In this document: one piece after another, positions 1 through 7,233 of the stretch | How positions within the stretch are numbered: position 1 is the stretch's first letter | How the letters are laid out: every line of letters begins with the position of its first letter | NCBI GenBank assembly: GCA_946410185.1 | Contig: CAMJZI010000012.1 | Span: forward strand, 1 to 32,242 | Direction: 5' to 3' | DNA: 32,242 nucleotides | Source of the DNA: an uncultured Porphyromonadaceae bacterium | Lineage (GTDB): Bacteria > Bacteroidota > Bacteroidia > Bacteroidales > Muribaculaceae | Notes under the pieces: model-generated | Told to the model about the DNA's origin: nothing | The model's input: only the letters and a program-made list of their open reading frames with translations | Databases searched by the model: none | Position numbers and translations under genes: made by a program

Positions 1-78
1 AATCTTTGGATCATAATCATGTCTCTGTTTTGGTTGTTCGATGGCAAAATTATCGAGACCAAGTACAATAGAGACACG

Positions 79-140
79 CACTAAAGGGTGAAAAGTTGCA
101 ATACCGGCCTGTCGAAACCGCATTTTCACACTTTAGGGTG
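79..140. repeat. Imperfect inverted repeat upstream of the LuxR-type gene
   Basis: The arms CACTAAAGGGTGAAAAGTTGC (79-99) and GCATTTTCACACTTTAGGGTG (120-140) are imperfectly complementary around a loop of about 20 bases. It lies about 60 bases upstream of the -33 box of the regulator. It could be an operator, an attenuator, or the tail of a feature beyond the window edge. Apart from this repeat, a weak GCCTT...AAGGCTTTTT hairpin at 149-188 and the promoter, I see nothing coding in bases 1-256. Confidence 0.35.
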
Positions 141-199
141 TTAAAATGCCTTGACGCGCGTTACCTCATCTTAATGATAAGGCTTTTTAAGTTTCATCA

Positions 200-231
200 T
201 TTGCAGTGATTGGGCAATTGGTGTACATTTG
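200..231 (+). promoter_or_regulatory. Bacteroidetes-type promoter of the LuxR-type gene
   Basis: TTTG (200-203), then 20 bases, then TACATTTG (224-231) fits the TTTG / TAnnTTTG consensus exactly. The predicted transcription start near 237 lies downstream of the ORF-track start at 206 and so supports translation from the ATG at 257. Confidence 0.75.
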
Positions 232-256
232 CATAACTATAAACCTGAAAACCGAT

Positions 257-1012
257 ATGGCTAAAGTTGAAGAATTTTTCACACTGACCAACATTGTCGA
301 GGGCATTGATGACGAGCGATATCAGCATCTCGATCCCATGATACGCGCTATCGATGCAATGGCCAATGCTACCTACCAGAGTATATACGTCATCGACTAC
401 CTCAGGCAAGGTTTCCTGCATGTGGCGAGCAATCCGTTGTTCCTGTGCGGTCACACTGCCGAGGAGGTGAAACAGATGGGCTACCGCCTGTATATCGACC
501 ATGTCCCGGCCGAGGAACAACCCATGTTGATTGAGATCAACGAAGTGGGCTTCAAGCGCTTTAATGAGGAACCCATCGACGAGCGCAGTCACTGCTTCAT
601 GAGCTATGACTTTCATATCAGGAGCGGTGAAGATTGCTAGCTGGTAAACCACAAGATCACTCCGTTTGCCCTCGCGCCCGACGGTCGTGCGTGGCTGGCC
701 ATGTGCGTGGTGTCGTTGTCTCATCACACCACGCCAGGACACATCGAGTTTCGCCAGAAGGGGCATTCAACCTATTGGGAGTATGACCTTGGCAGTCATC
801 GCTGGCAGGAGCGCAAAAACATTACCCTGCGCCCCCAGGAAAAGCAGGTGCTCTTCCTGAGTGCGCAGGGTTATACTGTACCACAGATTGCTGAAAAGAT
901 GTGCCGTGCGCTGGATACTGTCAAGACCTACAAGCGTGCGCTGTTTGAGCGGCTGGGCGTGCGCAGTATTACCGAGGCACTGACTGTTGCAATCAATCAG
1001 GGACTGTTGTAG
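257..1012 (+). pseudogene. PAS-LuxR transcriptional regulator interrupted by an in-frame TAG
   Basis: This reads as one 251-residue regulator except for a TAG codon at 638-640. The part before it (127 codons) is a PAS-like sensor region. The part after it continues in the same frame with LVNHKITPFALAPDG, finishes the sensor domain and ends in a GerE/LuxR helix-turn-helix (LRPQEKQVLFLSAQGYTVPQ..., TVKTYKRALFERLGV) that reaches the terminal stop at 1012. No frameshift is needed. The promoter and the ATG at 257 are intact, so the defect is one nonsense codon. A separately translated HTH from the ATG at 701 is possible but has no evident initiation signal. A single-base assembly error, strain polymorphism, recent inactivation or stop readthrough are all possible. 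Ligand and targets are unknown. The gene converges on its neighbour with only 12 bases between stops. Confidence 0.75.
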
Positions 1013-1024
1013 AAGCCGGGAGTT

Positions 1025-1882
1025 TTATTCGGTGAGGTCGAGGAGTTCGAGACCGTAGGGGGTGTAGAGTTGTTTTATCTCCTCGGGCTTGAGTAGGTAG
1101 GGATAGATGGGTGCGTCAATAGCGCCCTGGGCATAGCTGGCGATCTCATAGACCTGATAGACGGCATGCAGCACTGTGCCCTCGATAAAGAAGTCTCGTG
1201 GCAGGGGCAACAGGCCGTTGTCGGGGATGAAGAGGTCGTCCTTAGTGTAGTCGTAGGTGTTCTTGATTGCCTTATAGATGACGTCGCGCAGCAGGGTAGT
1301 GTCGGCAATGACGTCTTCAAAGGCGACAGCCTTTTCGGTCTTGAGGTCGTAGGTGACGTAGTTGTTGGCATAGATGCCGTGGGCGGCGCCGGCCATATAG
1401 GAACTGGTTCCCAGGTGATAGATGAGCAGGCGGTCGGTCATGCTTTGCATGATCACGTCAACTTCGCTGGTAGAGAGTTGACCCTCATCTTGCTTGACGG
1501 CGTTGGTGGGAATGAGTCGCTCGCCATCGATTTCGGTATAGTTAGAGGGATCCAGCAGGAAGTCGATGACCTTGTCCAACTGGTTGAGACCACCGCTGTC
1601 GGTCATGGCACAGAACAGGGCTTTCTGTAGCTCGGGACAGGGTTTGCCATTGATGATCTGGGGCCAGAAAGCCGAGAAAGTGTTGTCAAAATACAGTGTG
1701 TCACCCTCATCGTCAACGTAGGCGAACATTTTTTCAGCATCGATGTTATTGAACTGGCAAAGGGTGCTGTCGGTGGCCTTATTGCCGTTATTGACTGCTG
1801 TGCCCTTGTCGTTGTTGCCGCAAGACAACAGAGCCGTCACAGCGAGAATAGAAAGAATAAGATACTTGTTCATAGTTGTCAT
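1025..1882 (-). CDS. DUF3298/RsiV-type lipoprotein
   Basis: This is a 285-residue exported protein with a lipoprotein signal peptide: a hydrophobic stretch ending in the lipobox LLSC, then a Gly/Asn/Asp-rich linker. The body resembles the DUF4163/DUF3298 (RsiV-like) family: a central region with AAHGIYANNYVTYDL and a C-terminal segment with YPYLLKPEEIKQLYTPYGLELL, typical of the final strand-helix unit. In Bacteroidales such proteins are common single-gene surface or periplasmic lipoproteins of unknown role; in Bacillus RsiV is an anti-sigma factor that binds lysozyme, but no sigma factor gene is adjacent here. The ATG at 1882 or the one three codons later (1873) could be the start. A TAATTTTG box lies about 20 bases upstream, so it is probably monocistronic. 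Confidence 0.7.
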   Translation of the reverse strand: MTTMNKYLILSILAVTALLSCGNNDKGTAVNNGNKATDSTLCQFNNIDAEKMFAYVDDEGDTLYFDNTFSAFWPQIINGKPCPELQKALFCAMTDSGGLNQLDKVIDFLLDPSNYTEIDGERLIPTNAVKQDEGQLSTSEVDVIMQSMTDRLLIYHLGTSSYMAGAAHGIYANNYVTYDLKTEKAVAFEDVIADTTLLRDVIYKAIKNTYDYTKDDLFIPDNGLLPLPRDFFIEGTVLHAVYQVYEIASYAQGAIDAPIYPYLLKPEEIKQLYTPYGLELLDLTE

Positions 1883-1901
1883 TTGTTTAATGTTATCACC
1901 G

Positions 1902-1909
1902 CAAAATTA
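1902..1909 (-). promoter_or_regulatory. -7 box upstream of the DUF3298 lipoprotein gene
   Basis: The reverse strand reads TAATTTTG, a perfect TAnnTTTG match, 20 bases before the start codon. No TTTG was found at the -33 distance. It lies just past the terminator-like hairpin of the upstream RNA candidate, so the lipoprotein gene would have its own transcript. Confidence 0.55.
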
Positions 1910-1943
1910 TAAATAATCGGTGAAATAAGATTCCTGTATATAT

Positions 1944-1972
1944 AAAAAAATCCTCGACTCACGTCGGGGATT
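1944..1972 (-). terminator. Terminator-like hairpin of the RNA candidate
   Basis: On the minus strand AATCCCCGAC-GTGA-GTCGAGGATT is followed by TTTTT. The stem is 10 positions with one internal C-A mismatch on this strand (it would be G-U on the other strand), and the loop GTGA is a GNRA type. The U-run is only on the minus side, which sets the direction. Confidence 0.6.
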
Positions 1973-2088
1973 GCTTAACTAATTAACCTTCTAATACCAT
2001 TAACATAAACCTTAAAACATTCTTGAAAAAACAACTGCCTCGCGGCACCTGGTTTTTCTTAACCTTAAAAACTATTACCATGAAAAAC
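1944..2088 (-). ncRNA. Candidate intergenic small RNA, about 145 nt
   Basis: The 407-base gap 1883-2289 has no credible ORF but is organised like a small-RNA gene on the minus strand. A perfect -7 box TATTTTTG (2094-2101) predicts a start near 2088. The RNA would contain a hairpin TGCC-GCGA-GGCA (2036-2047) with a GNRA loop on this strand only, two imperfect direct repeats, ATGGTAATAGTTTTTAAGG and ATGGTATTAGAAGG, flanking that hairpin, and a terminal hairpin followed by seven U residues. No TTTG is seen at -33. Function unknown; it could be a trans-acting RNA or a member of a paralogous family. I cannot assign it to a named family from sequence alone. Confidence 0.45.
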
Positions 2089-2093
2089 CAATG

Positions 2094-2101
2094 CAAAAAT
2101 A
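2094..2101 (-). promoter_or_regulatory. -7 box of the RNA candidate
   Basis: The reverse strand reads TATTTTTG, matching TAnnTTTG. A second, one-base-off box CATATTTG lies a few bases upstream. The -33 element is not convincing. Confidence 0.4.
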
Positions 2102-2209
2102 GTGCAAATATGTTTTATAACATAATTCTATGACACGAAACGGCTAAAAATTAACATTTGTTCAACGAAAACGATTGCAAGCCTGCAAGTGTTGACACAT
2201 TTTAACATT

Positions 2210-2235
2210 AAAAAACAGCGGGCTCGGGCCCGCTG
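2210..2235 (-). terminator. Rho-independent terminator of the five-gene operon
   Basis: On the minus strand CAGCGGGC-CCGA-GCCCGCTG is a perfect 8-bp stem followed directly by TTTTTT. It lies about 55 bases past the Nudix stop codon and closes the operon that begins with the small DUF1573 gene at 5957. Confidence 0.9.
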
Positions 2236-2289
2236 ACGAGAGAGGTTTGGAATCACAAACTAGAGGGGTAACTGAAAGGGCAGGAGGTG

Positions 2290-2811
2290 TTACCTGGTGA
2301 GGGTGGCGAAGTAGATCATGTCGATTTCCTCGTAGGAGAAATCTCCGCTGAAGAAGTTGCCCGTCTTGAGTTTAAGGCAGTCAGAGAGGCGCTGCAGGGC
2401 CTGTTCAAACATCTGCTGGTGGTCAAATGCCAGCGGTGGCAGCTGGTTGATGGGGAACCAACGGGCCACGCGCGCATCGTCGTCGCCCTGCACATCCTGG
2501 ACGCGAGTGAGGGTGAAATAGGCGATGGAGATGACACGCTCTCGCGGGTCGCGGTCAGGCGTGGCAAATGCTCCCAGTTGCATGATGTTGGTCACTTTGA
2601 GTCCTGTTTCCTCCATGAGTTCGCGTCGTGCCCCATCGGGGGCATCCTCATCGATATTGAGGAAGCCGCCAGGAAAGGCCCATGAGCCCTTGAAGGGTTC
2701 GCCGCCCCGTTCGATAAGTAGCACATTAAGTCGTAGTCCGTCATAGCCAAAAACGACGCAGTCGGTTGTGACGGCAGGATGAGGATAGCGGTAGCAGTAC
2801 TGGTTGTCCAT
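2290..2811 (-). CDS. Nudix hydrolase
   Basis: This is a 173-residue cytoplasmic hydrolase of the Nudix superfamily (COG1051-like). The full Nudix box is present: GX5E as GFLNIDE, then seven residues, then RELMEETGL, which supplies the metal-binding glutamates. The family cleaves nucleoside diphosphates linked to another group, such as ADP-ribose, NADH or modified dNTPs; the exact substrate cannot be read from sequence. The ORF track starts 24 codons earlier at 2883, but that extension lies inside the upstream lipoprotein gene and is low in homology; the ATG at 2811 (MDNQYCYRYPHPAVTTD) begins where this family usually begins. Only four bases separate it from the upstream stop. It lacks the C-terminal winged helix of NrtR-type regulators. 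Confidence 0.88.
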   Translation of the reverse strand: MDNQYCYRYPHPAVTTDCVVFGYDGLRLNVLLIERGGEPFKGSWAFPGGFLNIDEDAPDGARRELMEETGLKVTNIMQLGAFATPDRDPRERVISIAYFTLTRVQDVQGDDDARVARWFPINQLPPLAFDHQQMFEQALQRLSDCLKLKTGNFFSGDFSYEEIDMIYFATLTR

Positions 2812-2815
2812 AGCG

Positions 2816-3286
2816 TTATTTCTCGATAAAAAAGACCTGAAGCTGCTGGGGATCGGCGCTCCTGTTAAGGGCGATGGCGGCAAACGGCACCAGCTTGTAG
2901 CTCGTCTTGTTGCCGCGGTTCACCCGATACTCAAAGATGATGTTACCGGGGCTCTGTTTCACCTCCAGTGGGGTGACCATGGTGGGACGGTTGGTCTGTG
3001 GCAGCAACACGGCAATCACATATTGTTTTTGCCAATTGATGTCGGTGGGAAGCCCTCCCATGATGGCCGCGGGGCCAAAATAGCCGTTGAAGTCCTGCTC
3101 ATTGTCGATAATGAGCCGTTGCAGCTTGCTGCAGTCCACGTTATTGCGCACATAGTAGTTCTCCAGAACCTGATAAGGGGCCTCTGTGGCGCCTTTGCGG
3201 GCTTGCCTGAGTTGGCTGGGTGCGCACTGGCAGCACAGCAATATCAGGGTCGTCATCGATAAAAATAGAATAAGCGTCTTCTTCAT
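2816..3286 (-). CDS. Small lipoprotein, function unknown
   Basis: This 156-residue protein begins with a clear signal peptide (MKKTLILFLSMTTLILL) and a cysteine cluster CCQC that fits a lipobox, so it is probably anchored in a membrane facing the periplasm. The remaining region (about residues 45-156) looks like a compact all-beta domain: RLIIDNEQDFNGYF, QKQYVIAVLLPQTN, TSYKLVPFAAIAL. The order of elements is reminiscent of the PrcB_C type domain, but I hold that loosely. Its ATG overlaps the TGA of meaB in an ATGA arrangement, so the two are probably translationally coupled, which is odd for a cytoplasmic GTPase and an exported lipoprotein and may simply reflect compaction. Confidence 0.75.
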   Translation of the reverse strand: MKKTLILFLSMTTLILLCCQCAPSQLRQARKGATEAPYQVLENYYVRNNVDCSKLQRLIIDNEQDFNGYFGPAAIMGGLPTDINWQKQYVIAVLLPQTNRPTMVTPLEVKQSPGNIIFEYRVNRGNKTSYKLVPFAAIALNRSADPQQLQVFFIEK

Positions 3287-4437
3287 TTAGCGTGTTCGTT
3301 ACTGATTTTGCTATAATAGAAGTTGAGCACGTCGCTGGCAGCGACAAACGACGTCTGCTTGCCGCTGAGCACCGTGTCCTCCTTGATGGTGAGCAGCCGC
3401 TCGATCTCGGGATCGAAGTAGAAGCGTGCGAGCAACTGCTCGTTGATGGTCTCACGCATCCAGTAGCGCTCCTGCTCGTGGCGTTTCTCGTCAAAGTAGC
3501 CGCTCTTCTTGACGTGGGCAAAGTAGCGGTCAATCATGTCCCACACGCCGTCGATGTTCAGGTCATAGTAGCCCGAGTAGGTGATGACCTCGGGCAGGAA
3601 GCCGCTGGGGGGCAGGGGATAGAGGTGCAGAGCGTTGCGGAACTGTGCAGCGGCCAGATTGGCACGCTCGATGTTGTCACCGTCGCACTTGTTGATGACG
3701 ATGCCGTCGGCCATCTCCATGATGCCGCGCTTGATGCCCTGCAGTTCGTCGCCCGTGCCGGCAAGCTGAATGAGCAGGAAATAGTCTACCATCGAGTGGA
3801 CGGCAATCTCGCTCTGTCCTACGCCTACGGTCTCGACAAAGATGGTATCATAGCCCGCGGCCTCACACAGCACGATGGTCTCGCGCGTCTTGCGAGCCAC
3901 GCCGCCCAGCGAACCAGCCGAGGGGGAAGGGCGGATGAACACATCGGGCTCGATGGCCAGGCGTTCCATGCGCGTCTTGTCGCCCAGGATGGAGCCCTTG
4001 GAGCGCTCGCTGCTGGGGTCGATGGCCAGGACGGCCAGTTTGTGCCCCTGCTTGATGACGTGCATGCCAAAGGAGTCGATCGACGTGCTCTTGCCTGCGC
4101 CAGGCACTCCCGTGATGCCGATGCGGCGCGAGTTGCCCGTGTAGGGCAGACATTTCTCGATGACCTCCTGGGCGATGATCTGGTGCTCGGCGTTGCGGCT
4201 CTCGACCAGCGTCACTGCCTGTCCCAGCACGGCGCGGTTGCCCTTGCGGATGCCCTCGACATACTCGGCCGGCGTCAGCTGCGGTTTGCGCTTGCGCTTC
4301 AGGTACGGGTTGACGATGGGCGGTTGTTCCACGCCGCTGTTGACTTGCAGTCCAGCATACTGTTCATCATTCTCGGGATGATTCATGCTGGGGCACTCTT
4401 CCTGGGTGTGCTGTATGATTCTTGTTTTTTTTGCCAT
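3283..4437 (-). CDS. meaB: Methylmalonyl-CoA mutase-associated GTPase MeaB
   Basis: MeaB/ArgK-family G protein, a chaperone that protects adenosylcobalamin-dependent methylmalonyl-CoA mutase and gates cofactor loading. Visible motifs are the P-loop GVPGAGKST, the family signature LAIDPSSERSKGSILGDKTRM, switch-region PSPSAGSLGGVA, the Walker B-like segment FVETVGVGQSE and the guanine-specificity motif NKCD. Length (384 from the first ATG) is slightly above the family norm. The second ATG at 4386 (MNHPENDEQYAG) matches where Bacteroidetes homologues begin as I recall them, so the first 17 residues may not be translated; the first ATG sits 15 bases after the upstream stop in an A/T-rich leader. 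The mutase subunit genes (mutA/mutB) are not in this window. The gene overlaps the next by four bases. Confidence 0.93.
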   Translation of the reverse strand: MAKKTRIIQHTQEECPSMNHPENDEQYAGLQVNSGVEQPPIVNPYLKRKRKPQLTPAEYVEGIRKGNRAVLGQAVTLVESRNAEHQIIAQEVIEKCLPYTGNSRRIGITGVPGAGKSTSIDSFGMHVIKQGHKLAVLAIDPSSERSKGSILGDKTRMERLAIEPDVFIRPSPSAGSLGGVARKTRETIVLCEAAGYDTIFVETVGVGQSEIAVHSMVDYFLLIQLAGTGDELQGIKRGIMEMADGIVINKCDGDNIERANLAAAQFRNALHLYPLPPSGFLPEVITYSGYYDLNIDGVWDMIDRYFAHVKKSGYFDEKRHEQERYWMRETINEQLLARFYFDPEIERLLTIKEDTVLSGKQTSFVAASDVLNFYYSKISNEHAK

Positions 4438-4452
4438 ATCTTAATATTGTAG

Positions 4453-5559
4453 TTAATGTTTGTCGATAATACCTACCAGGCGGACGGTGACGCGCGGCTT
4501 ATCAGGGTCGTTGGTCATCAATGTGAGCGGCGCATTGAGCAGTTCGCCCTCGATCAGCGACGTGTCCACCGTTATAGTGACGGTGGCCGACTTGCCGTGC
4601 TTGACCTCCAGCTTGTCGGTGCTGACTGTAATGCCGTGCTCCACGGGAGTCCACAGGCGGCGGATGATGAGCGGGTCCTTGCCGTGGTTGGTCACTTGAA
4701 ACGAGTTCGACACGATCTTGCCCCTCGTCATGGAGCCAAAGTCCAGCGATTCGTTCAAGCCGGTCCACATGACAGGAGCGCGTTTCAACTGCTCGTCGGT
4801 CATGTTTCCGAAGTCCTCAAGCACCTGCGCCATCACGTTGATCGAGGCTTTCCATGAAGGAGTCCCCGATGAATGCCTGATTGGCTCGCATGTCAGTGTC
4901 AGGGTGTCCACATTCAGCCCCCATAATGGCGCTTGAGCCGACCGGTAGTGCACCGTGAGCGCAGTGACGCGGCCGGGAGCCACGGTGTCGGGGACGATGG
5001 CCGGGCTGATGTGTGGCTGTGCGCCTTGCACATGCACGAGAAGGGTGTCGGTTGATGCATTATAGGCGCTCAGATAAGTCGTTTTGTTCTGGCCGCGCGT
5101 GAGTTCACCCATGGGCATCAGTTGTTGAGTAATGCGCAAGGGTCCCGCTTTGACAGGATATTGCTTGTCCAGAGTCGCGTCGGTGGGGATGACATTGCCC
5201 GTGATTTCCAGGACGGAGCGTTTGGGCGTCGTGTTGGTAAAGATGAGAGCCTGCTTGGAGAATTGGCCAGGCCGGCCCGACGGGTTGTAGGTCAGAGTCA
5301 CGGCAGCCGTGTCGCCCGGGGCAATGGCTTGTTGGGGATAAGAGATGGCCGTGCAGCCACAACCCACTTGCGTCTTGACGATGAGCAGGGGTTGGGAGCC
5401 TGTGTTGACCAGCCTGAAGGTGCTGTTCACCTTGCCATTCTTTTCAAGGATGACGCCCATGTCTTGCCGCTGTTCCAGCCATGTGACCTGTGGTTGCGCC
5501 TGGGCAATCACGGCCATTGAGGTGACCAGTAGGGCCGATATGTGATGCCTGAGCCTCAC
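4453..5559 (-). CDS. DUF1573 two-domain exported protein
   Basis: This 368-residue protein has a signal peptide ending near AQA and at least two DUF1573-type immunoglobulin-like domains. The first (about 25-130) contains the family core FRLVNTGSQPLLIVKTQVGCGCT and the GRPGQFSKQALIFTN strand pair. A second lies near the C-terminus (about 270-366: LDFGSMTRGKIVSNSFQVTN and VTITVDTSLIEGELLNAPLTL). The middle section is a further beta-rich domain with weaker similarity. The start codon is GTG at 5559, eight bases after the upstream stop; the next ATG is 14 codons in and would cut into the signal peptide. Role unknown; such proteins are probably cell-envelope structural or adhesive modules. It follows a single-domain relative and is co-transcribed with it. 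Confidence 0.85.
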   Translation of the reverse strand: MRLRHHISALLVTSMAVIAQAQPQVTWLEQRQDMGVILEKNGKVNSTFRLVNTGSQPLLIVKTQVGCGCTAISYPQQAIAPGDTAAVTLTYNPSGRPGQFSKQALIFTNTTPKRSVLEITGNVIPTDATLDKQYPVKAGPLRITQQLMPMGELTRGQNKTTYLSAYNASTDTLLVHVQGAQPHISPAIVPDTVAPGRVTALTVHYRSAQAPLWGLNVDTLTLTCEPIRHSSGTPSWKASINVMAQVLEDFGNMTDEQLKRAPVMWTGLNESLDFGSMTRGKIVSNSFQVTNHGKDPLIIRRLWTPVEHGITVSTDKLEVKHGKSATVTITVDTSLIEGELLNAPLTLMTNDPDKPRVTVRLVGIIDKH

Positions 5560-5567
5560 CTTTTGCT

Positions 5568-5957
5568 TTACTTGGGAATGACAGTGCCCTGGATGTGCAA
5601 CGTCGTGGTGCGTACCTTGCCGTTAGTCTTGACCTTGACGGTCTTCTTGAAAGCGCCGGGACGGCCAATGGGGCTGAAAGTCACTTTGATTTTGCCTTTC
5701 TTGCCAGGCTTGATGGGCTTGGTGGGGTATTCGGGACGTGTGCAGCCACACGAGGCGGTCGCGTCGATGATAAGCAGGGGCTTTTCGCCCGTATTGATGA
5801 ATTCAAAGGTGCATGATACGGGGCCATTAGCCTCCTTGATGGTGCCAAAGTCATGACTCTTGACCGCAAAGGTGGCCTCGGCCTGCTTGTCTTCAGCCCA
5901 GCCGCTAATTACAGTCATGCAAAGGACCATCATCACTATGAAAAATCGTTTGGTCAT
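5568..5957 (-). CDS. DUF1573 single-domain exported protein
   Basis: A 129-residue secreted or periplasmic protein: signal peptide MTKRFFIVMMVLCMTVISGWA, then one DUF1573 domain with HDFGTIKEANGPVSCTFEFIN, the conserved CGCT motif (ASCGCTRPEYP) and IGRPGAFKKTVKVKTN. It is the first gene of a five-gene operon and closely resembles the N-terminal domain of the next gene, so the pair probably arose by duplication. A consensus promoter box lies about 30 bases upstream. Function unknown. Confidence 0.87.
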   Translation of the reverse strand: MTKRFFIVMMVLCMTVISGWAEDKQAEATFAVKSHDFGTIKEANGPVSCTFEFINTGEKPLLIIDATASCGCTRPEYPTKPIKPGKKGKIKVTFSPIGRPGAFKKTVKVKTNGKVRTTTLHIQGTVIPK

Positions 5958-5988
5958 AGTTTTACTTTTAAAGATTCAGTATAACTTG

Positions 5989-5996
5989 CAAAGTTA
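5989..5996 (-). promoter_or_regulatory. -7 box of the DUF1573-meaB-nudix operon
   Basis: The minus strand reads CCTAACTTTGCAAG, containing a perfect TAnnTTTG. The start would fall about 25 bases before the ATG at 5957. The -33 element is weak (a TTTT 25 bases upstream). Confidence 0.65.
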
Positions 5997-6068
5997 GGAA
6001 CATTTTTTGGGATACATGCCTAAAATCGGAAAATTTGTATGGATGTTGTGATTATGTTGTTATTAATA

Positions 6069-6100
6069 GTTGGATTATAAAAGAAAAGTGATTATTTTTA
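6069..6100 (+). promoter_or_regulatory. Probable weak promoter of the 6144 gene
   Basis: GTTG (6069-6072), 20 bases, TATTTTTA (6093-6100): each element is one base off consensus but the spacing is right. Its position is divergent from the DUF1573 operon promoter. Confidence 0.4.
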
Positions 6101-6143
6101 CAGCATTAATCCAGAGATTATTAACTTTAAAATGATATCAATT

Positions 6144-7040
6144 ATGAAAAAATCAAGATTACTCATTGCAATGCTGGTGATGTTGATTGCCGCCAGCGGC
6201 TATGCCCAGGACAGTTATCGTGAGGCCGTGAAAGAATACATGGCTGTTACTTCTCAAAAGGCTATGGACGCTTACTTGAATCGGATGGATTCTGTTTATA
6301 AGGCAAGTAGCACATTTTGGTTTGAGAGTGGAGATGTTGATCTGAATCAATTGACTGAACGCTATTTCAAGGAGGGATTCATGGATTATATGACGGATTT
6401 CATGTGCGCCAAGATAAAAGAACTCGGTGTCACAGAAGCAGCTCTAAGGGAACACATGTCGCTCATGTCCACGCCAGAGGGCCAGACCTACAATGAACAC
6501 AGCGCGCAATGGCTCGAGGCCATCAAGCACGATACTTCATTTTTCGATGGTCTAGACAGTCTCAAGATTATGGCTGGAGAAGATCCAGGCCAGGTTCAGA
6601 TCAAAGCCGGAATCGATCCAGGGTATGTTGAGAAATACAAGAAGGCCCTGGAAACCGATCAGGTCAAGCACTACTTGCAGGGTTACTTTGATCAGTATTT
6701 CAATTTATTCACAATGATATTCCAGCAAATGCCCGATGAAATGAATGATATGCAGAATAAGTTGGATAGGATGAAGAATTGGATGACAGCTAATTTGCCA
6801 ACGGTGATGTTAAACAACGCTTATGGCATCATCACCGAGGATGACCTCGATTTTCTCGCTAAGCTGCAAACCCTGGATACCCACAAGTTAATGGGCCTCC
6901 TTCCCATGAACCCTGGTGACATGATATCAATGGGACAGGGTATAATGAAGAATTATTTTGAATGGATGGAGAATCATGGTGCTGTGGTGAAGGAAGATAT
7001 GAAGGATTTTCTTCAAGATTTCCAATTATCCAACCCATAG
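6144..7040 (+). CDS. Exported alpha-helical protein, function unknown
   Basis: This 298-residue protein starts with a standard signal peptide (MKKSRLLIAMLVMLIAASGYAQ); I prefer the ATG at 6144 over the track's 6132 because it puts the positive n-region first. The mature part is predicted mostly helical and acidic. One segment (about residues 60-110, RYFKEGFMDYMTDFMCAKIKELGV then LREHMSLMSTPEGQTYNEH) has the layout of DUF2059-type repeats: a helix pair followed by a TPEG-like turn. I regard that as a hint only. A second similar helix pair may follow at about 165-220 (GYVEKYKKALETDQVKHYLQGYFDQYFN). No catalytic motif is visible. It stands alone between a divergent operon and the next promoter. 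Confidence 0.72.
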   Translation: MKKSRLLIAMLVMLIAASGYAQDSYREAVKEYMAVTSQKAMDAYLNRMDSVYKASSTFWFESGDVDLNQLTERYFKEGFMDYMTDFMCAKIKELGVTEAALREHMSLMSTPEGQTYNEHSAQWLEAIKHDTSFFDGLDSLKIMAGEDPGQVQIKAGIDPGYVEKYKKALETDQVKHYLQGYFDQYFNLFTMIFQQMPDEMNDMQNKLDRMKNWMTANLPTVMLNNAYGIITEDDLDFLAKLQTLDTHKLMGLLPMNPGDMISMGQGIMKNYFEWMENHGAVVKEDMKDFLQDFQLSNP

Positions 7041-7049
7041 GTGGGTGAC

Positions 7050-7131
7050 CAGGCAGTAGCGGGGCTCATTGCCTGATTGCTGAATAATAATCATCAGCCG
7101 CTGTTATCGATGGCTCGGACAGCGGCTGATG
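7050..7131 (+). terminator. Hairpins downstream of the 6144 gene
   Basis: A 6-bp stem CAGGCA/TGCCTG (7050-7075) is followed by a perfect 13-bp stem CATCAGCCGCTGT / ACAGCGGCTGATG (7092-7104, 7119-7131). A U-run comes only after a further short hairpin (CTAT...ATAG then TTTTTT near 7149-7154), so termination here is likely but the exact site is unclear. Confidence 0.5.
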
Positions 7132-7197
7132 TCATCTATAGCAGATAGTTTTTTGGCGTTTTTCTGCGAGAAATGGGGAGTGAAAAGGCTTTTTTTG

Positions 7198-7205
7198 TAA
7201 ATTTG
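7198..7205 (+). promoter_or_regulatory. -7 box of the tricorn-like protease gene
   Basis: TAAATTTG matches TAnnTTTG exactly, 28 bases before the ATG. No TTTG at the -33 distance. Confidence 0.6.
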
Positions 7206-7233
7206 CAGGATAAACCAATAAAGTACAATCATA

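Noticed and set aside
638-640. Reading the TAG as pyrrolysine or a reassigned codon
   Set aside because: No PylS/PylT or related context is visible, and TAG serves as the terminal stop of the same gene. A nonsense mutation or sequence error is simpler.
2082-2132. Tiny plus-strand ORF ATGAAAAACCAATGC... in the small-RNA region
   Set aside because: A short ORF ending quickly, without a promoter on the plus strand; the minus-strand RNA reading explains more of the features.
3292-4452. 386-aa ORF on the plus strand
   Set aside because: Antisense to meaB, which has all G-protein motifs. No signal peptide, motif or promoter supports it.
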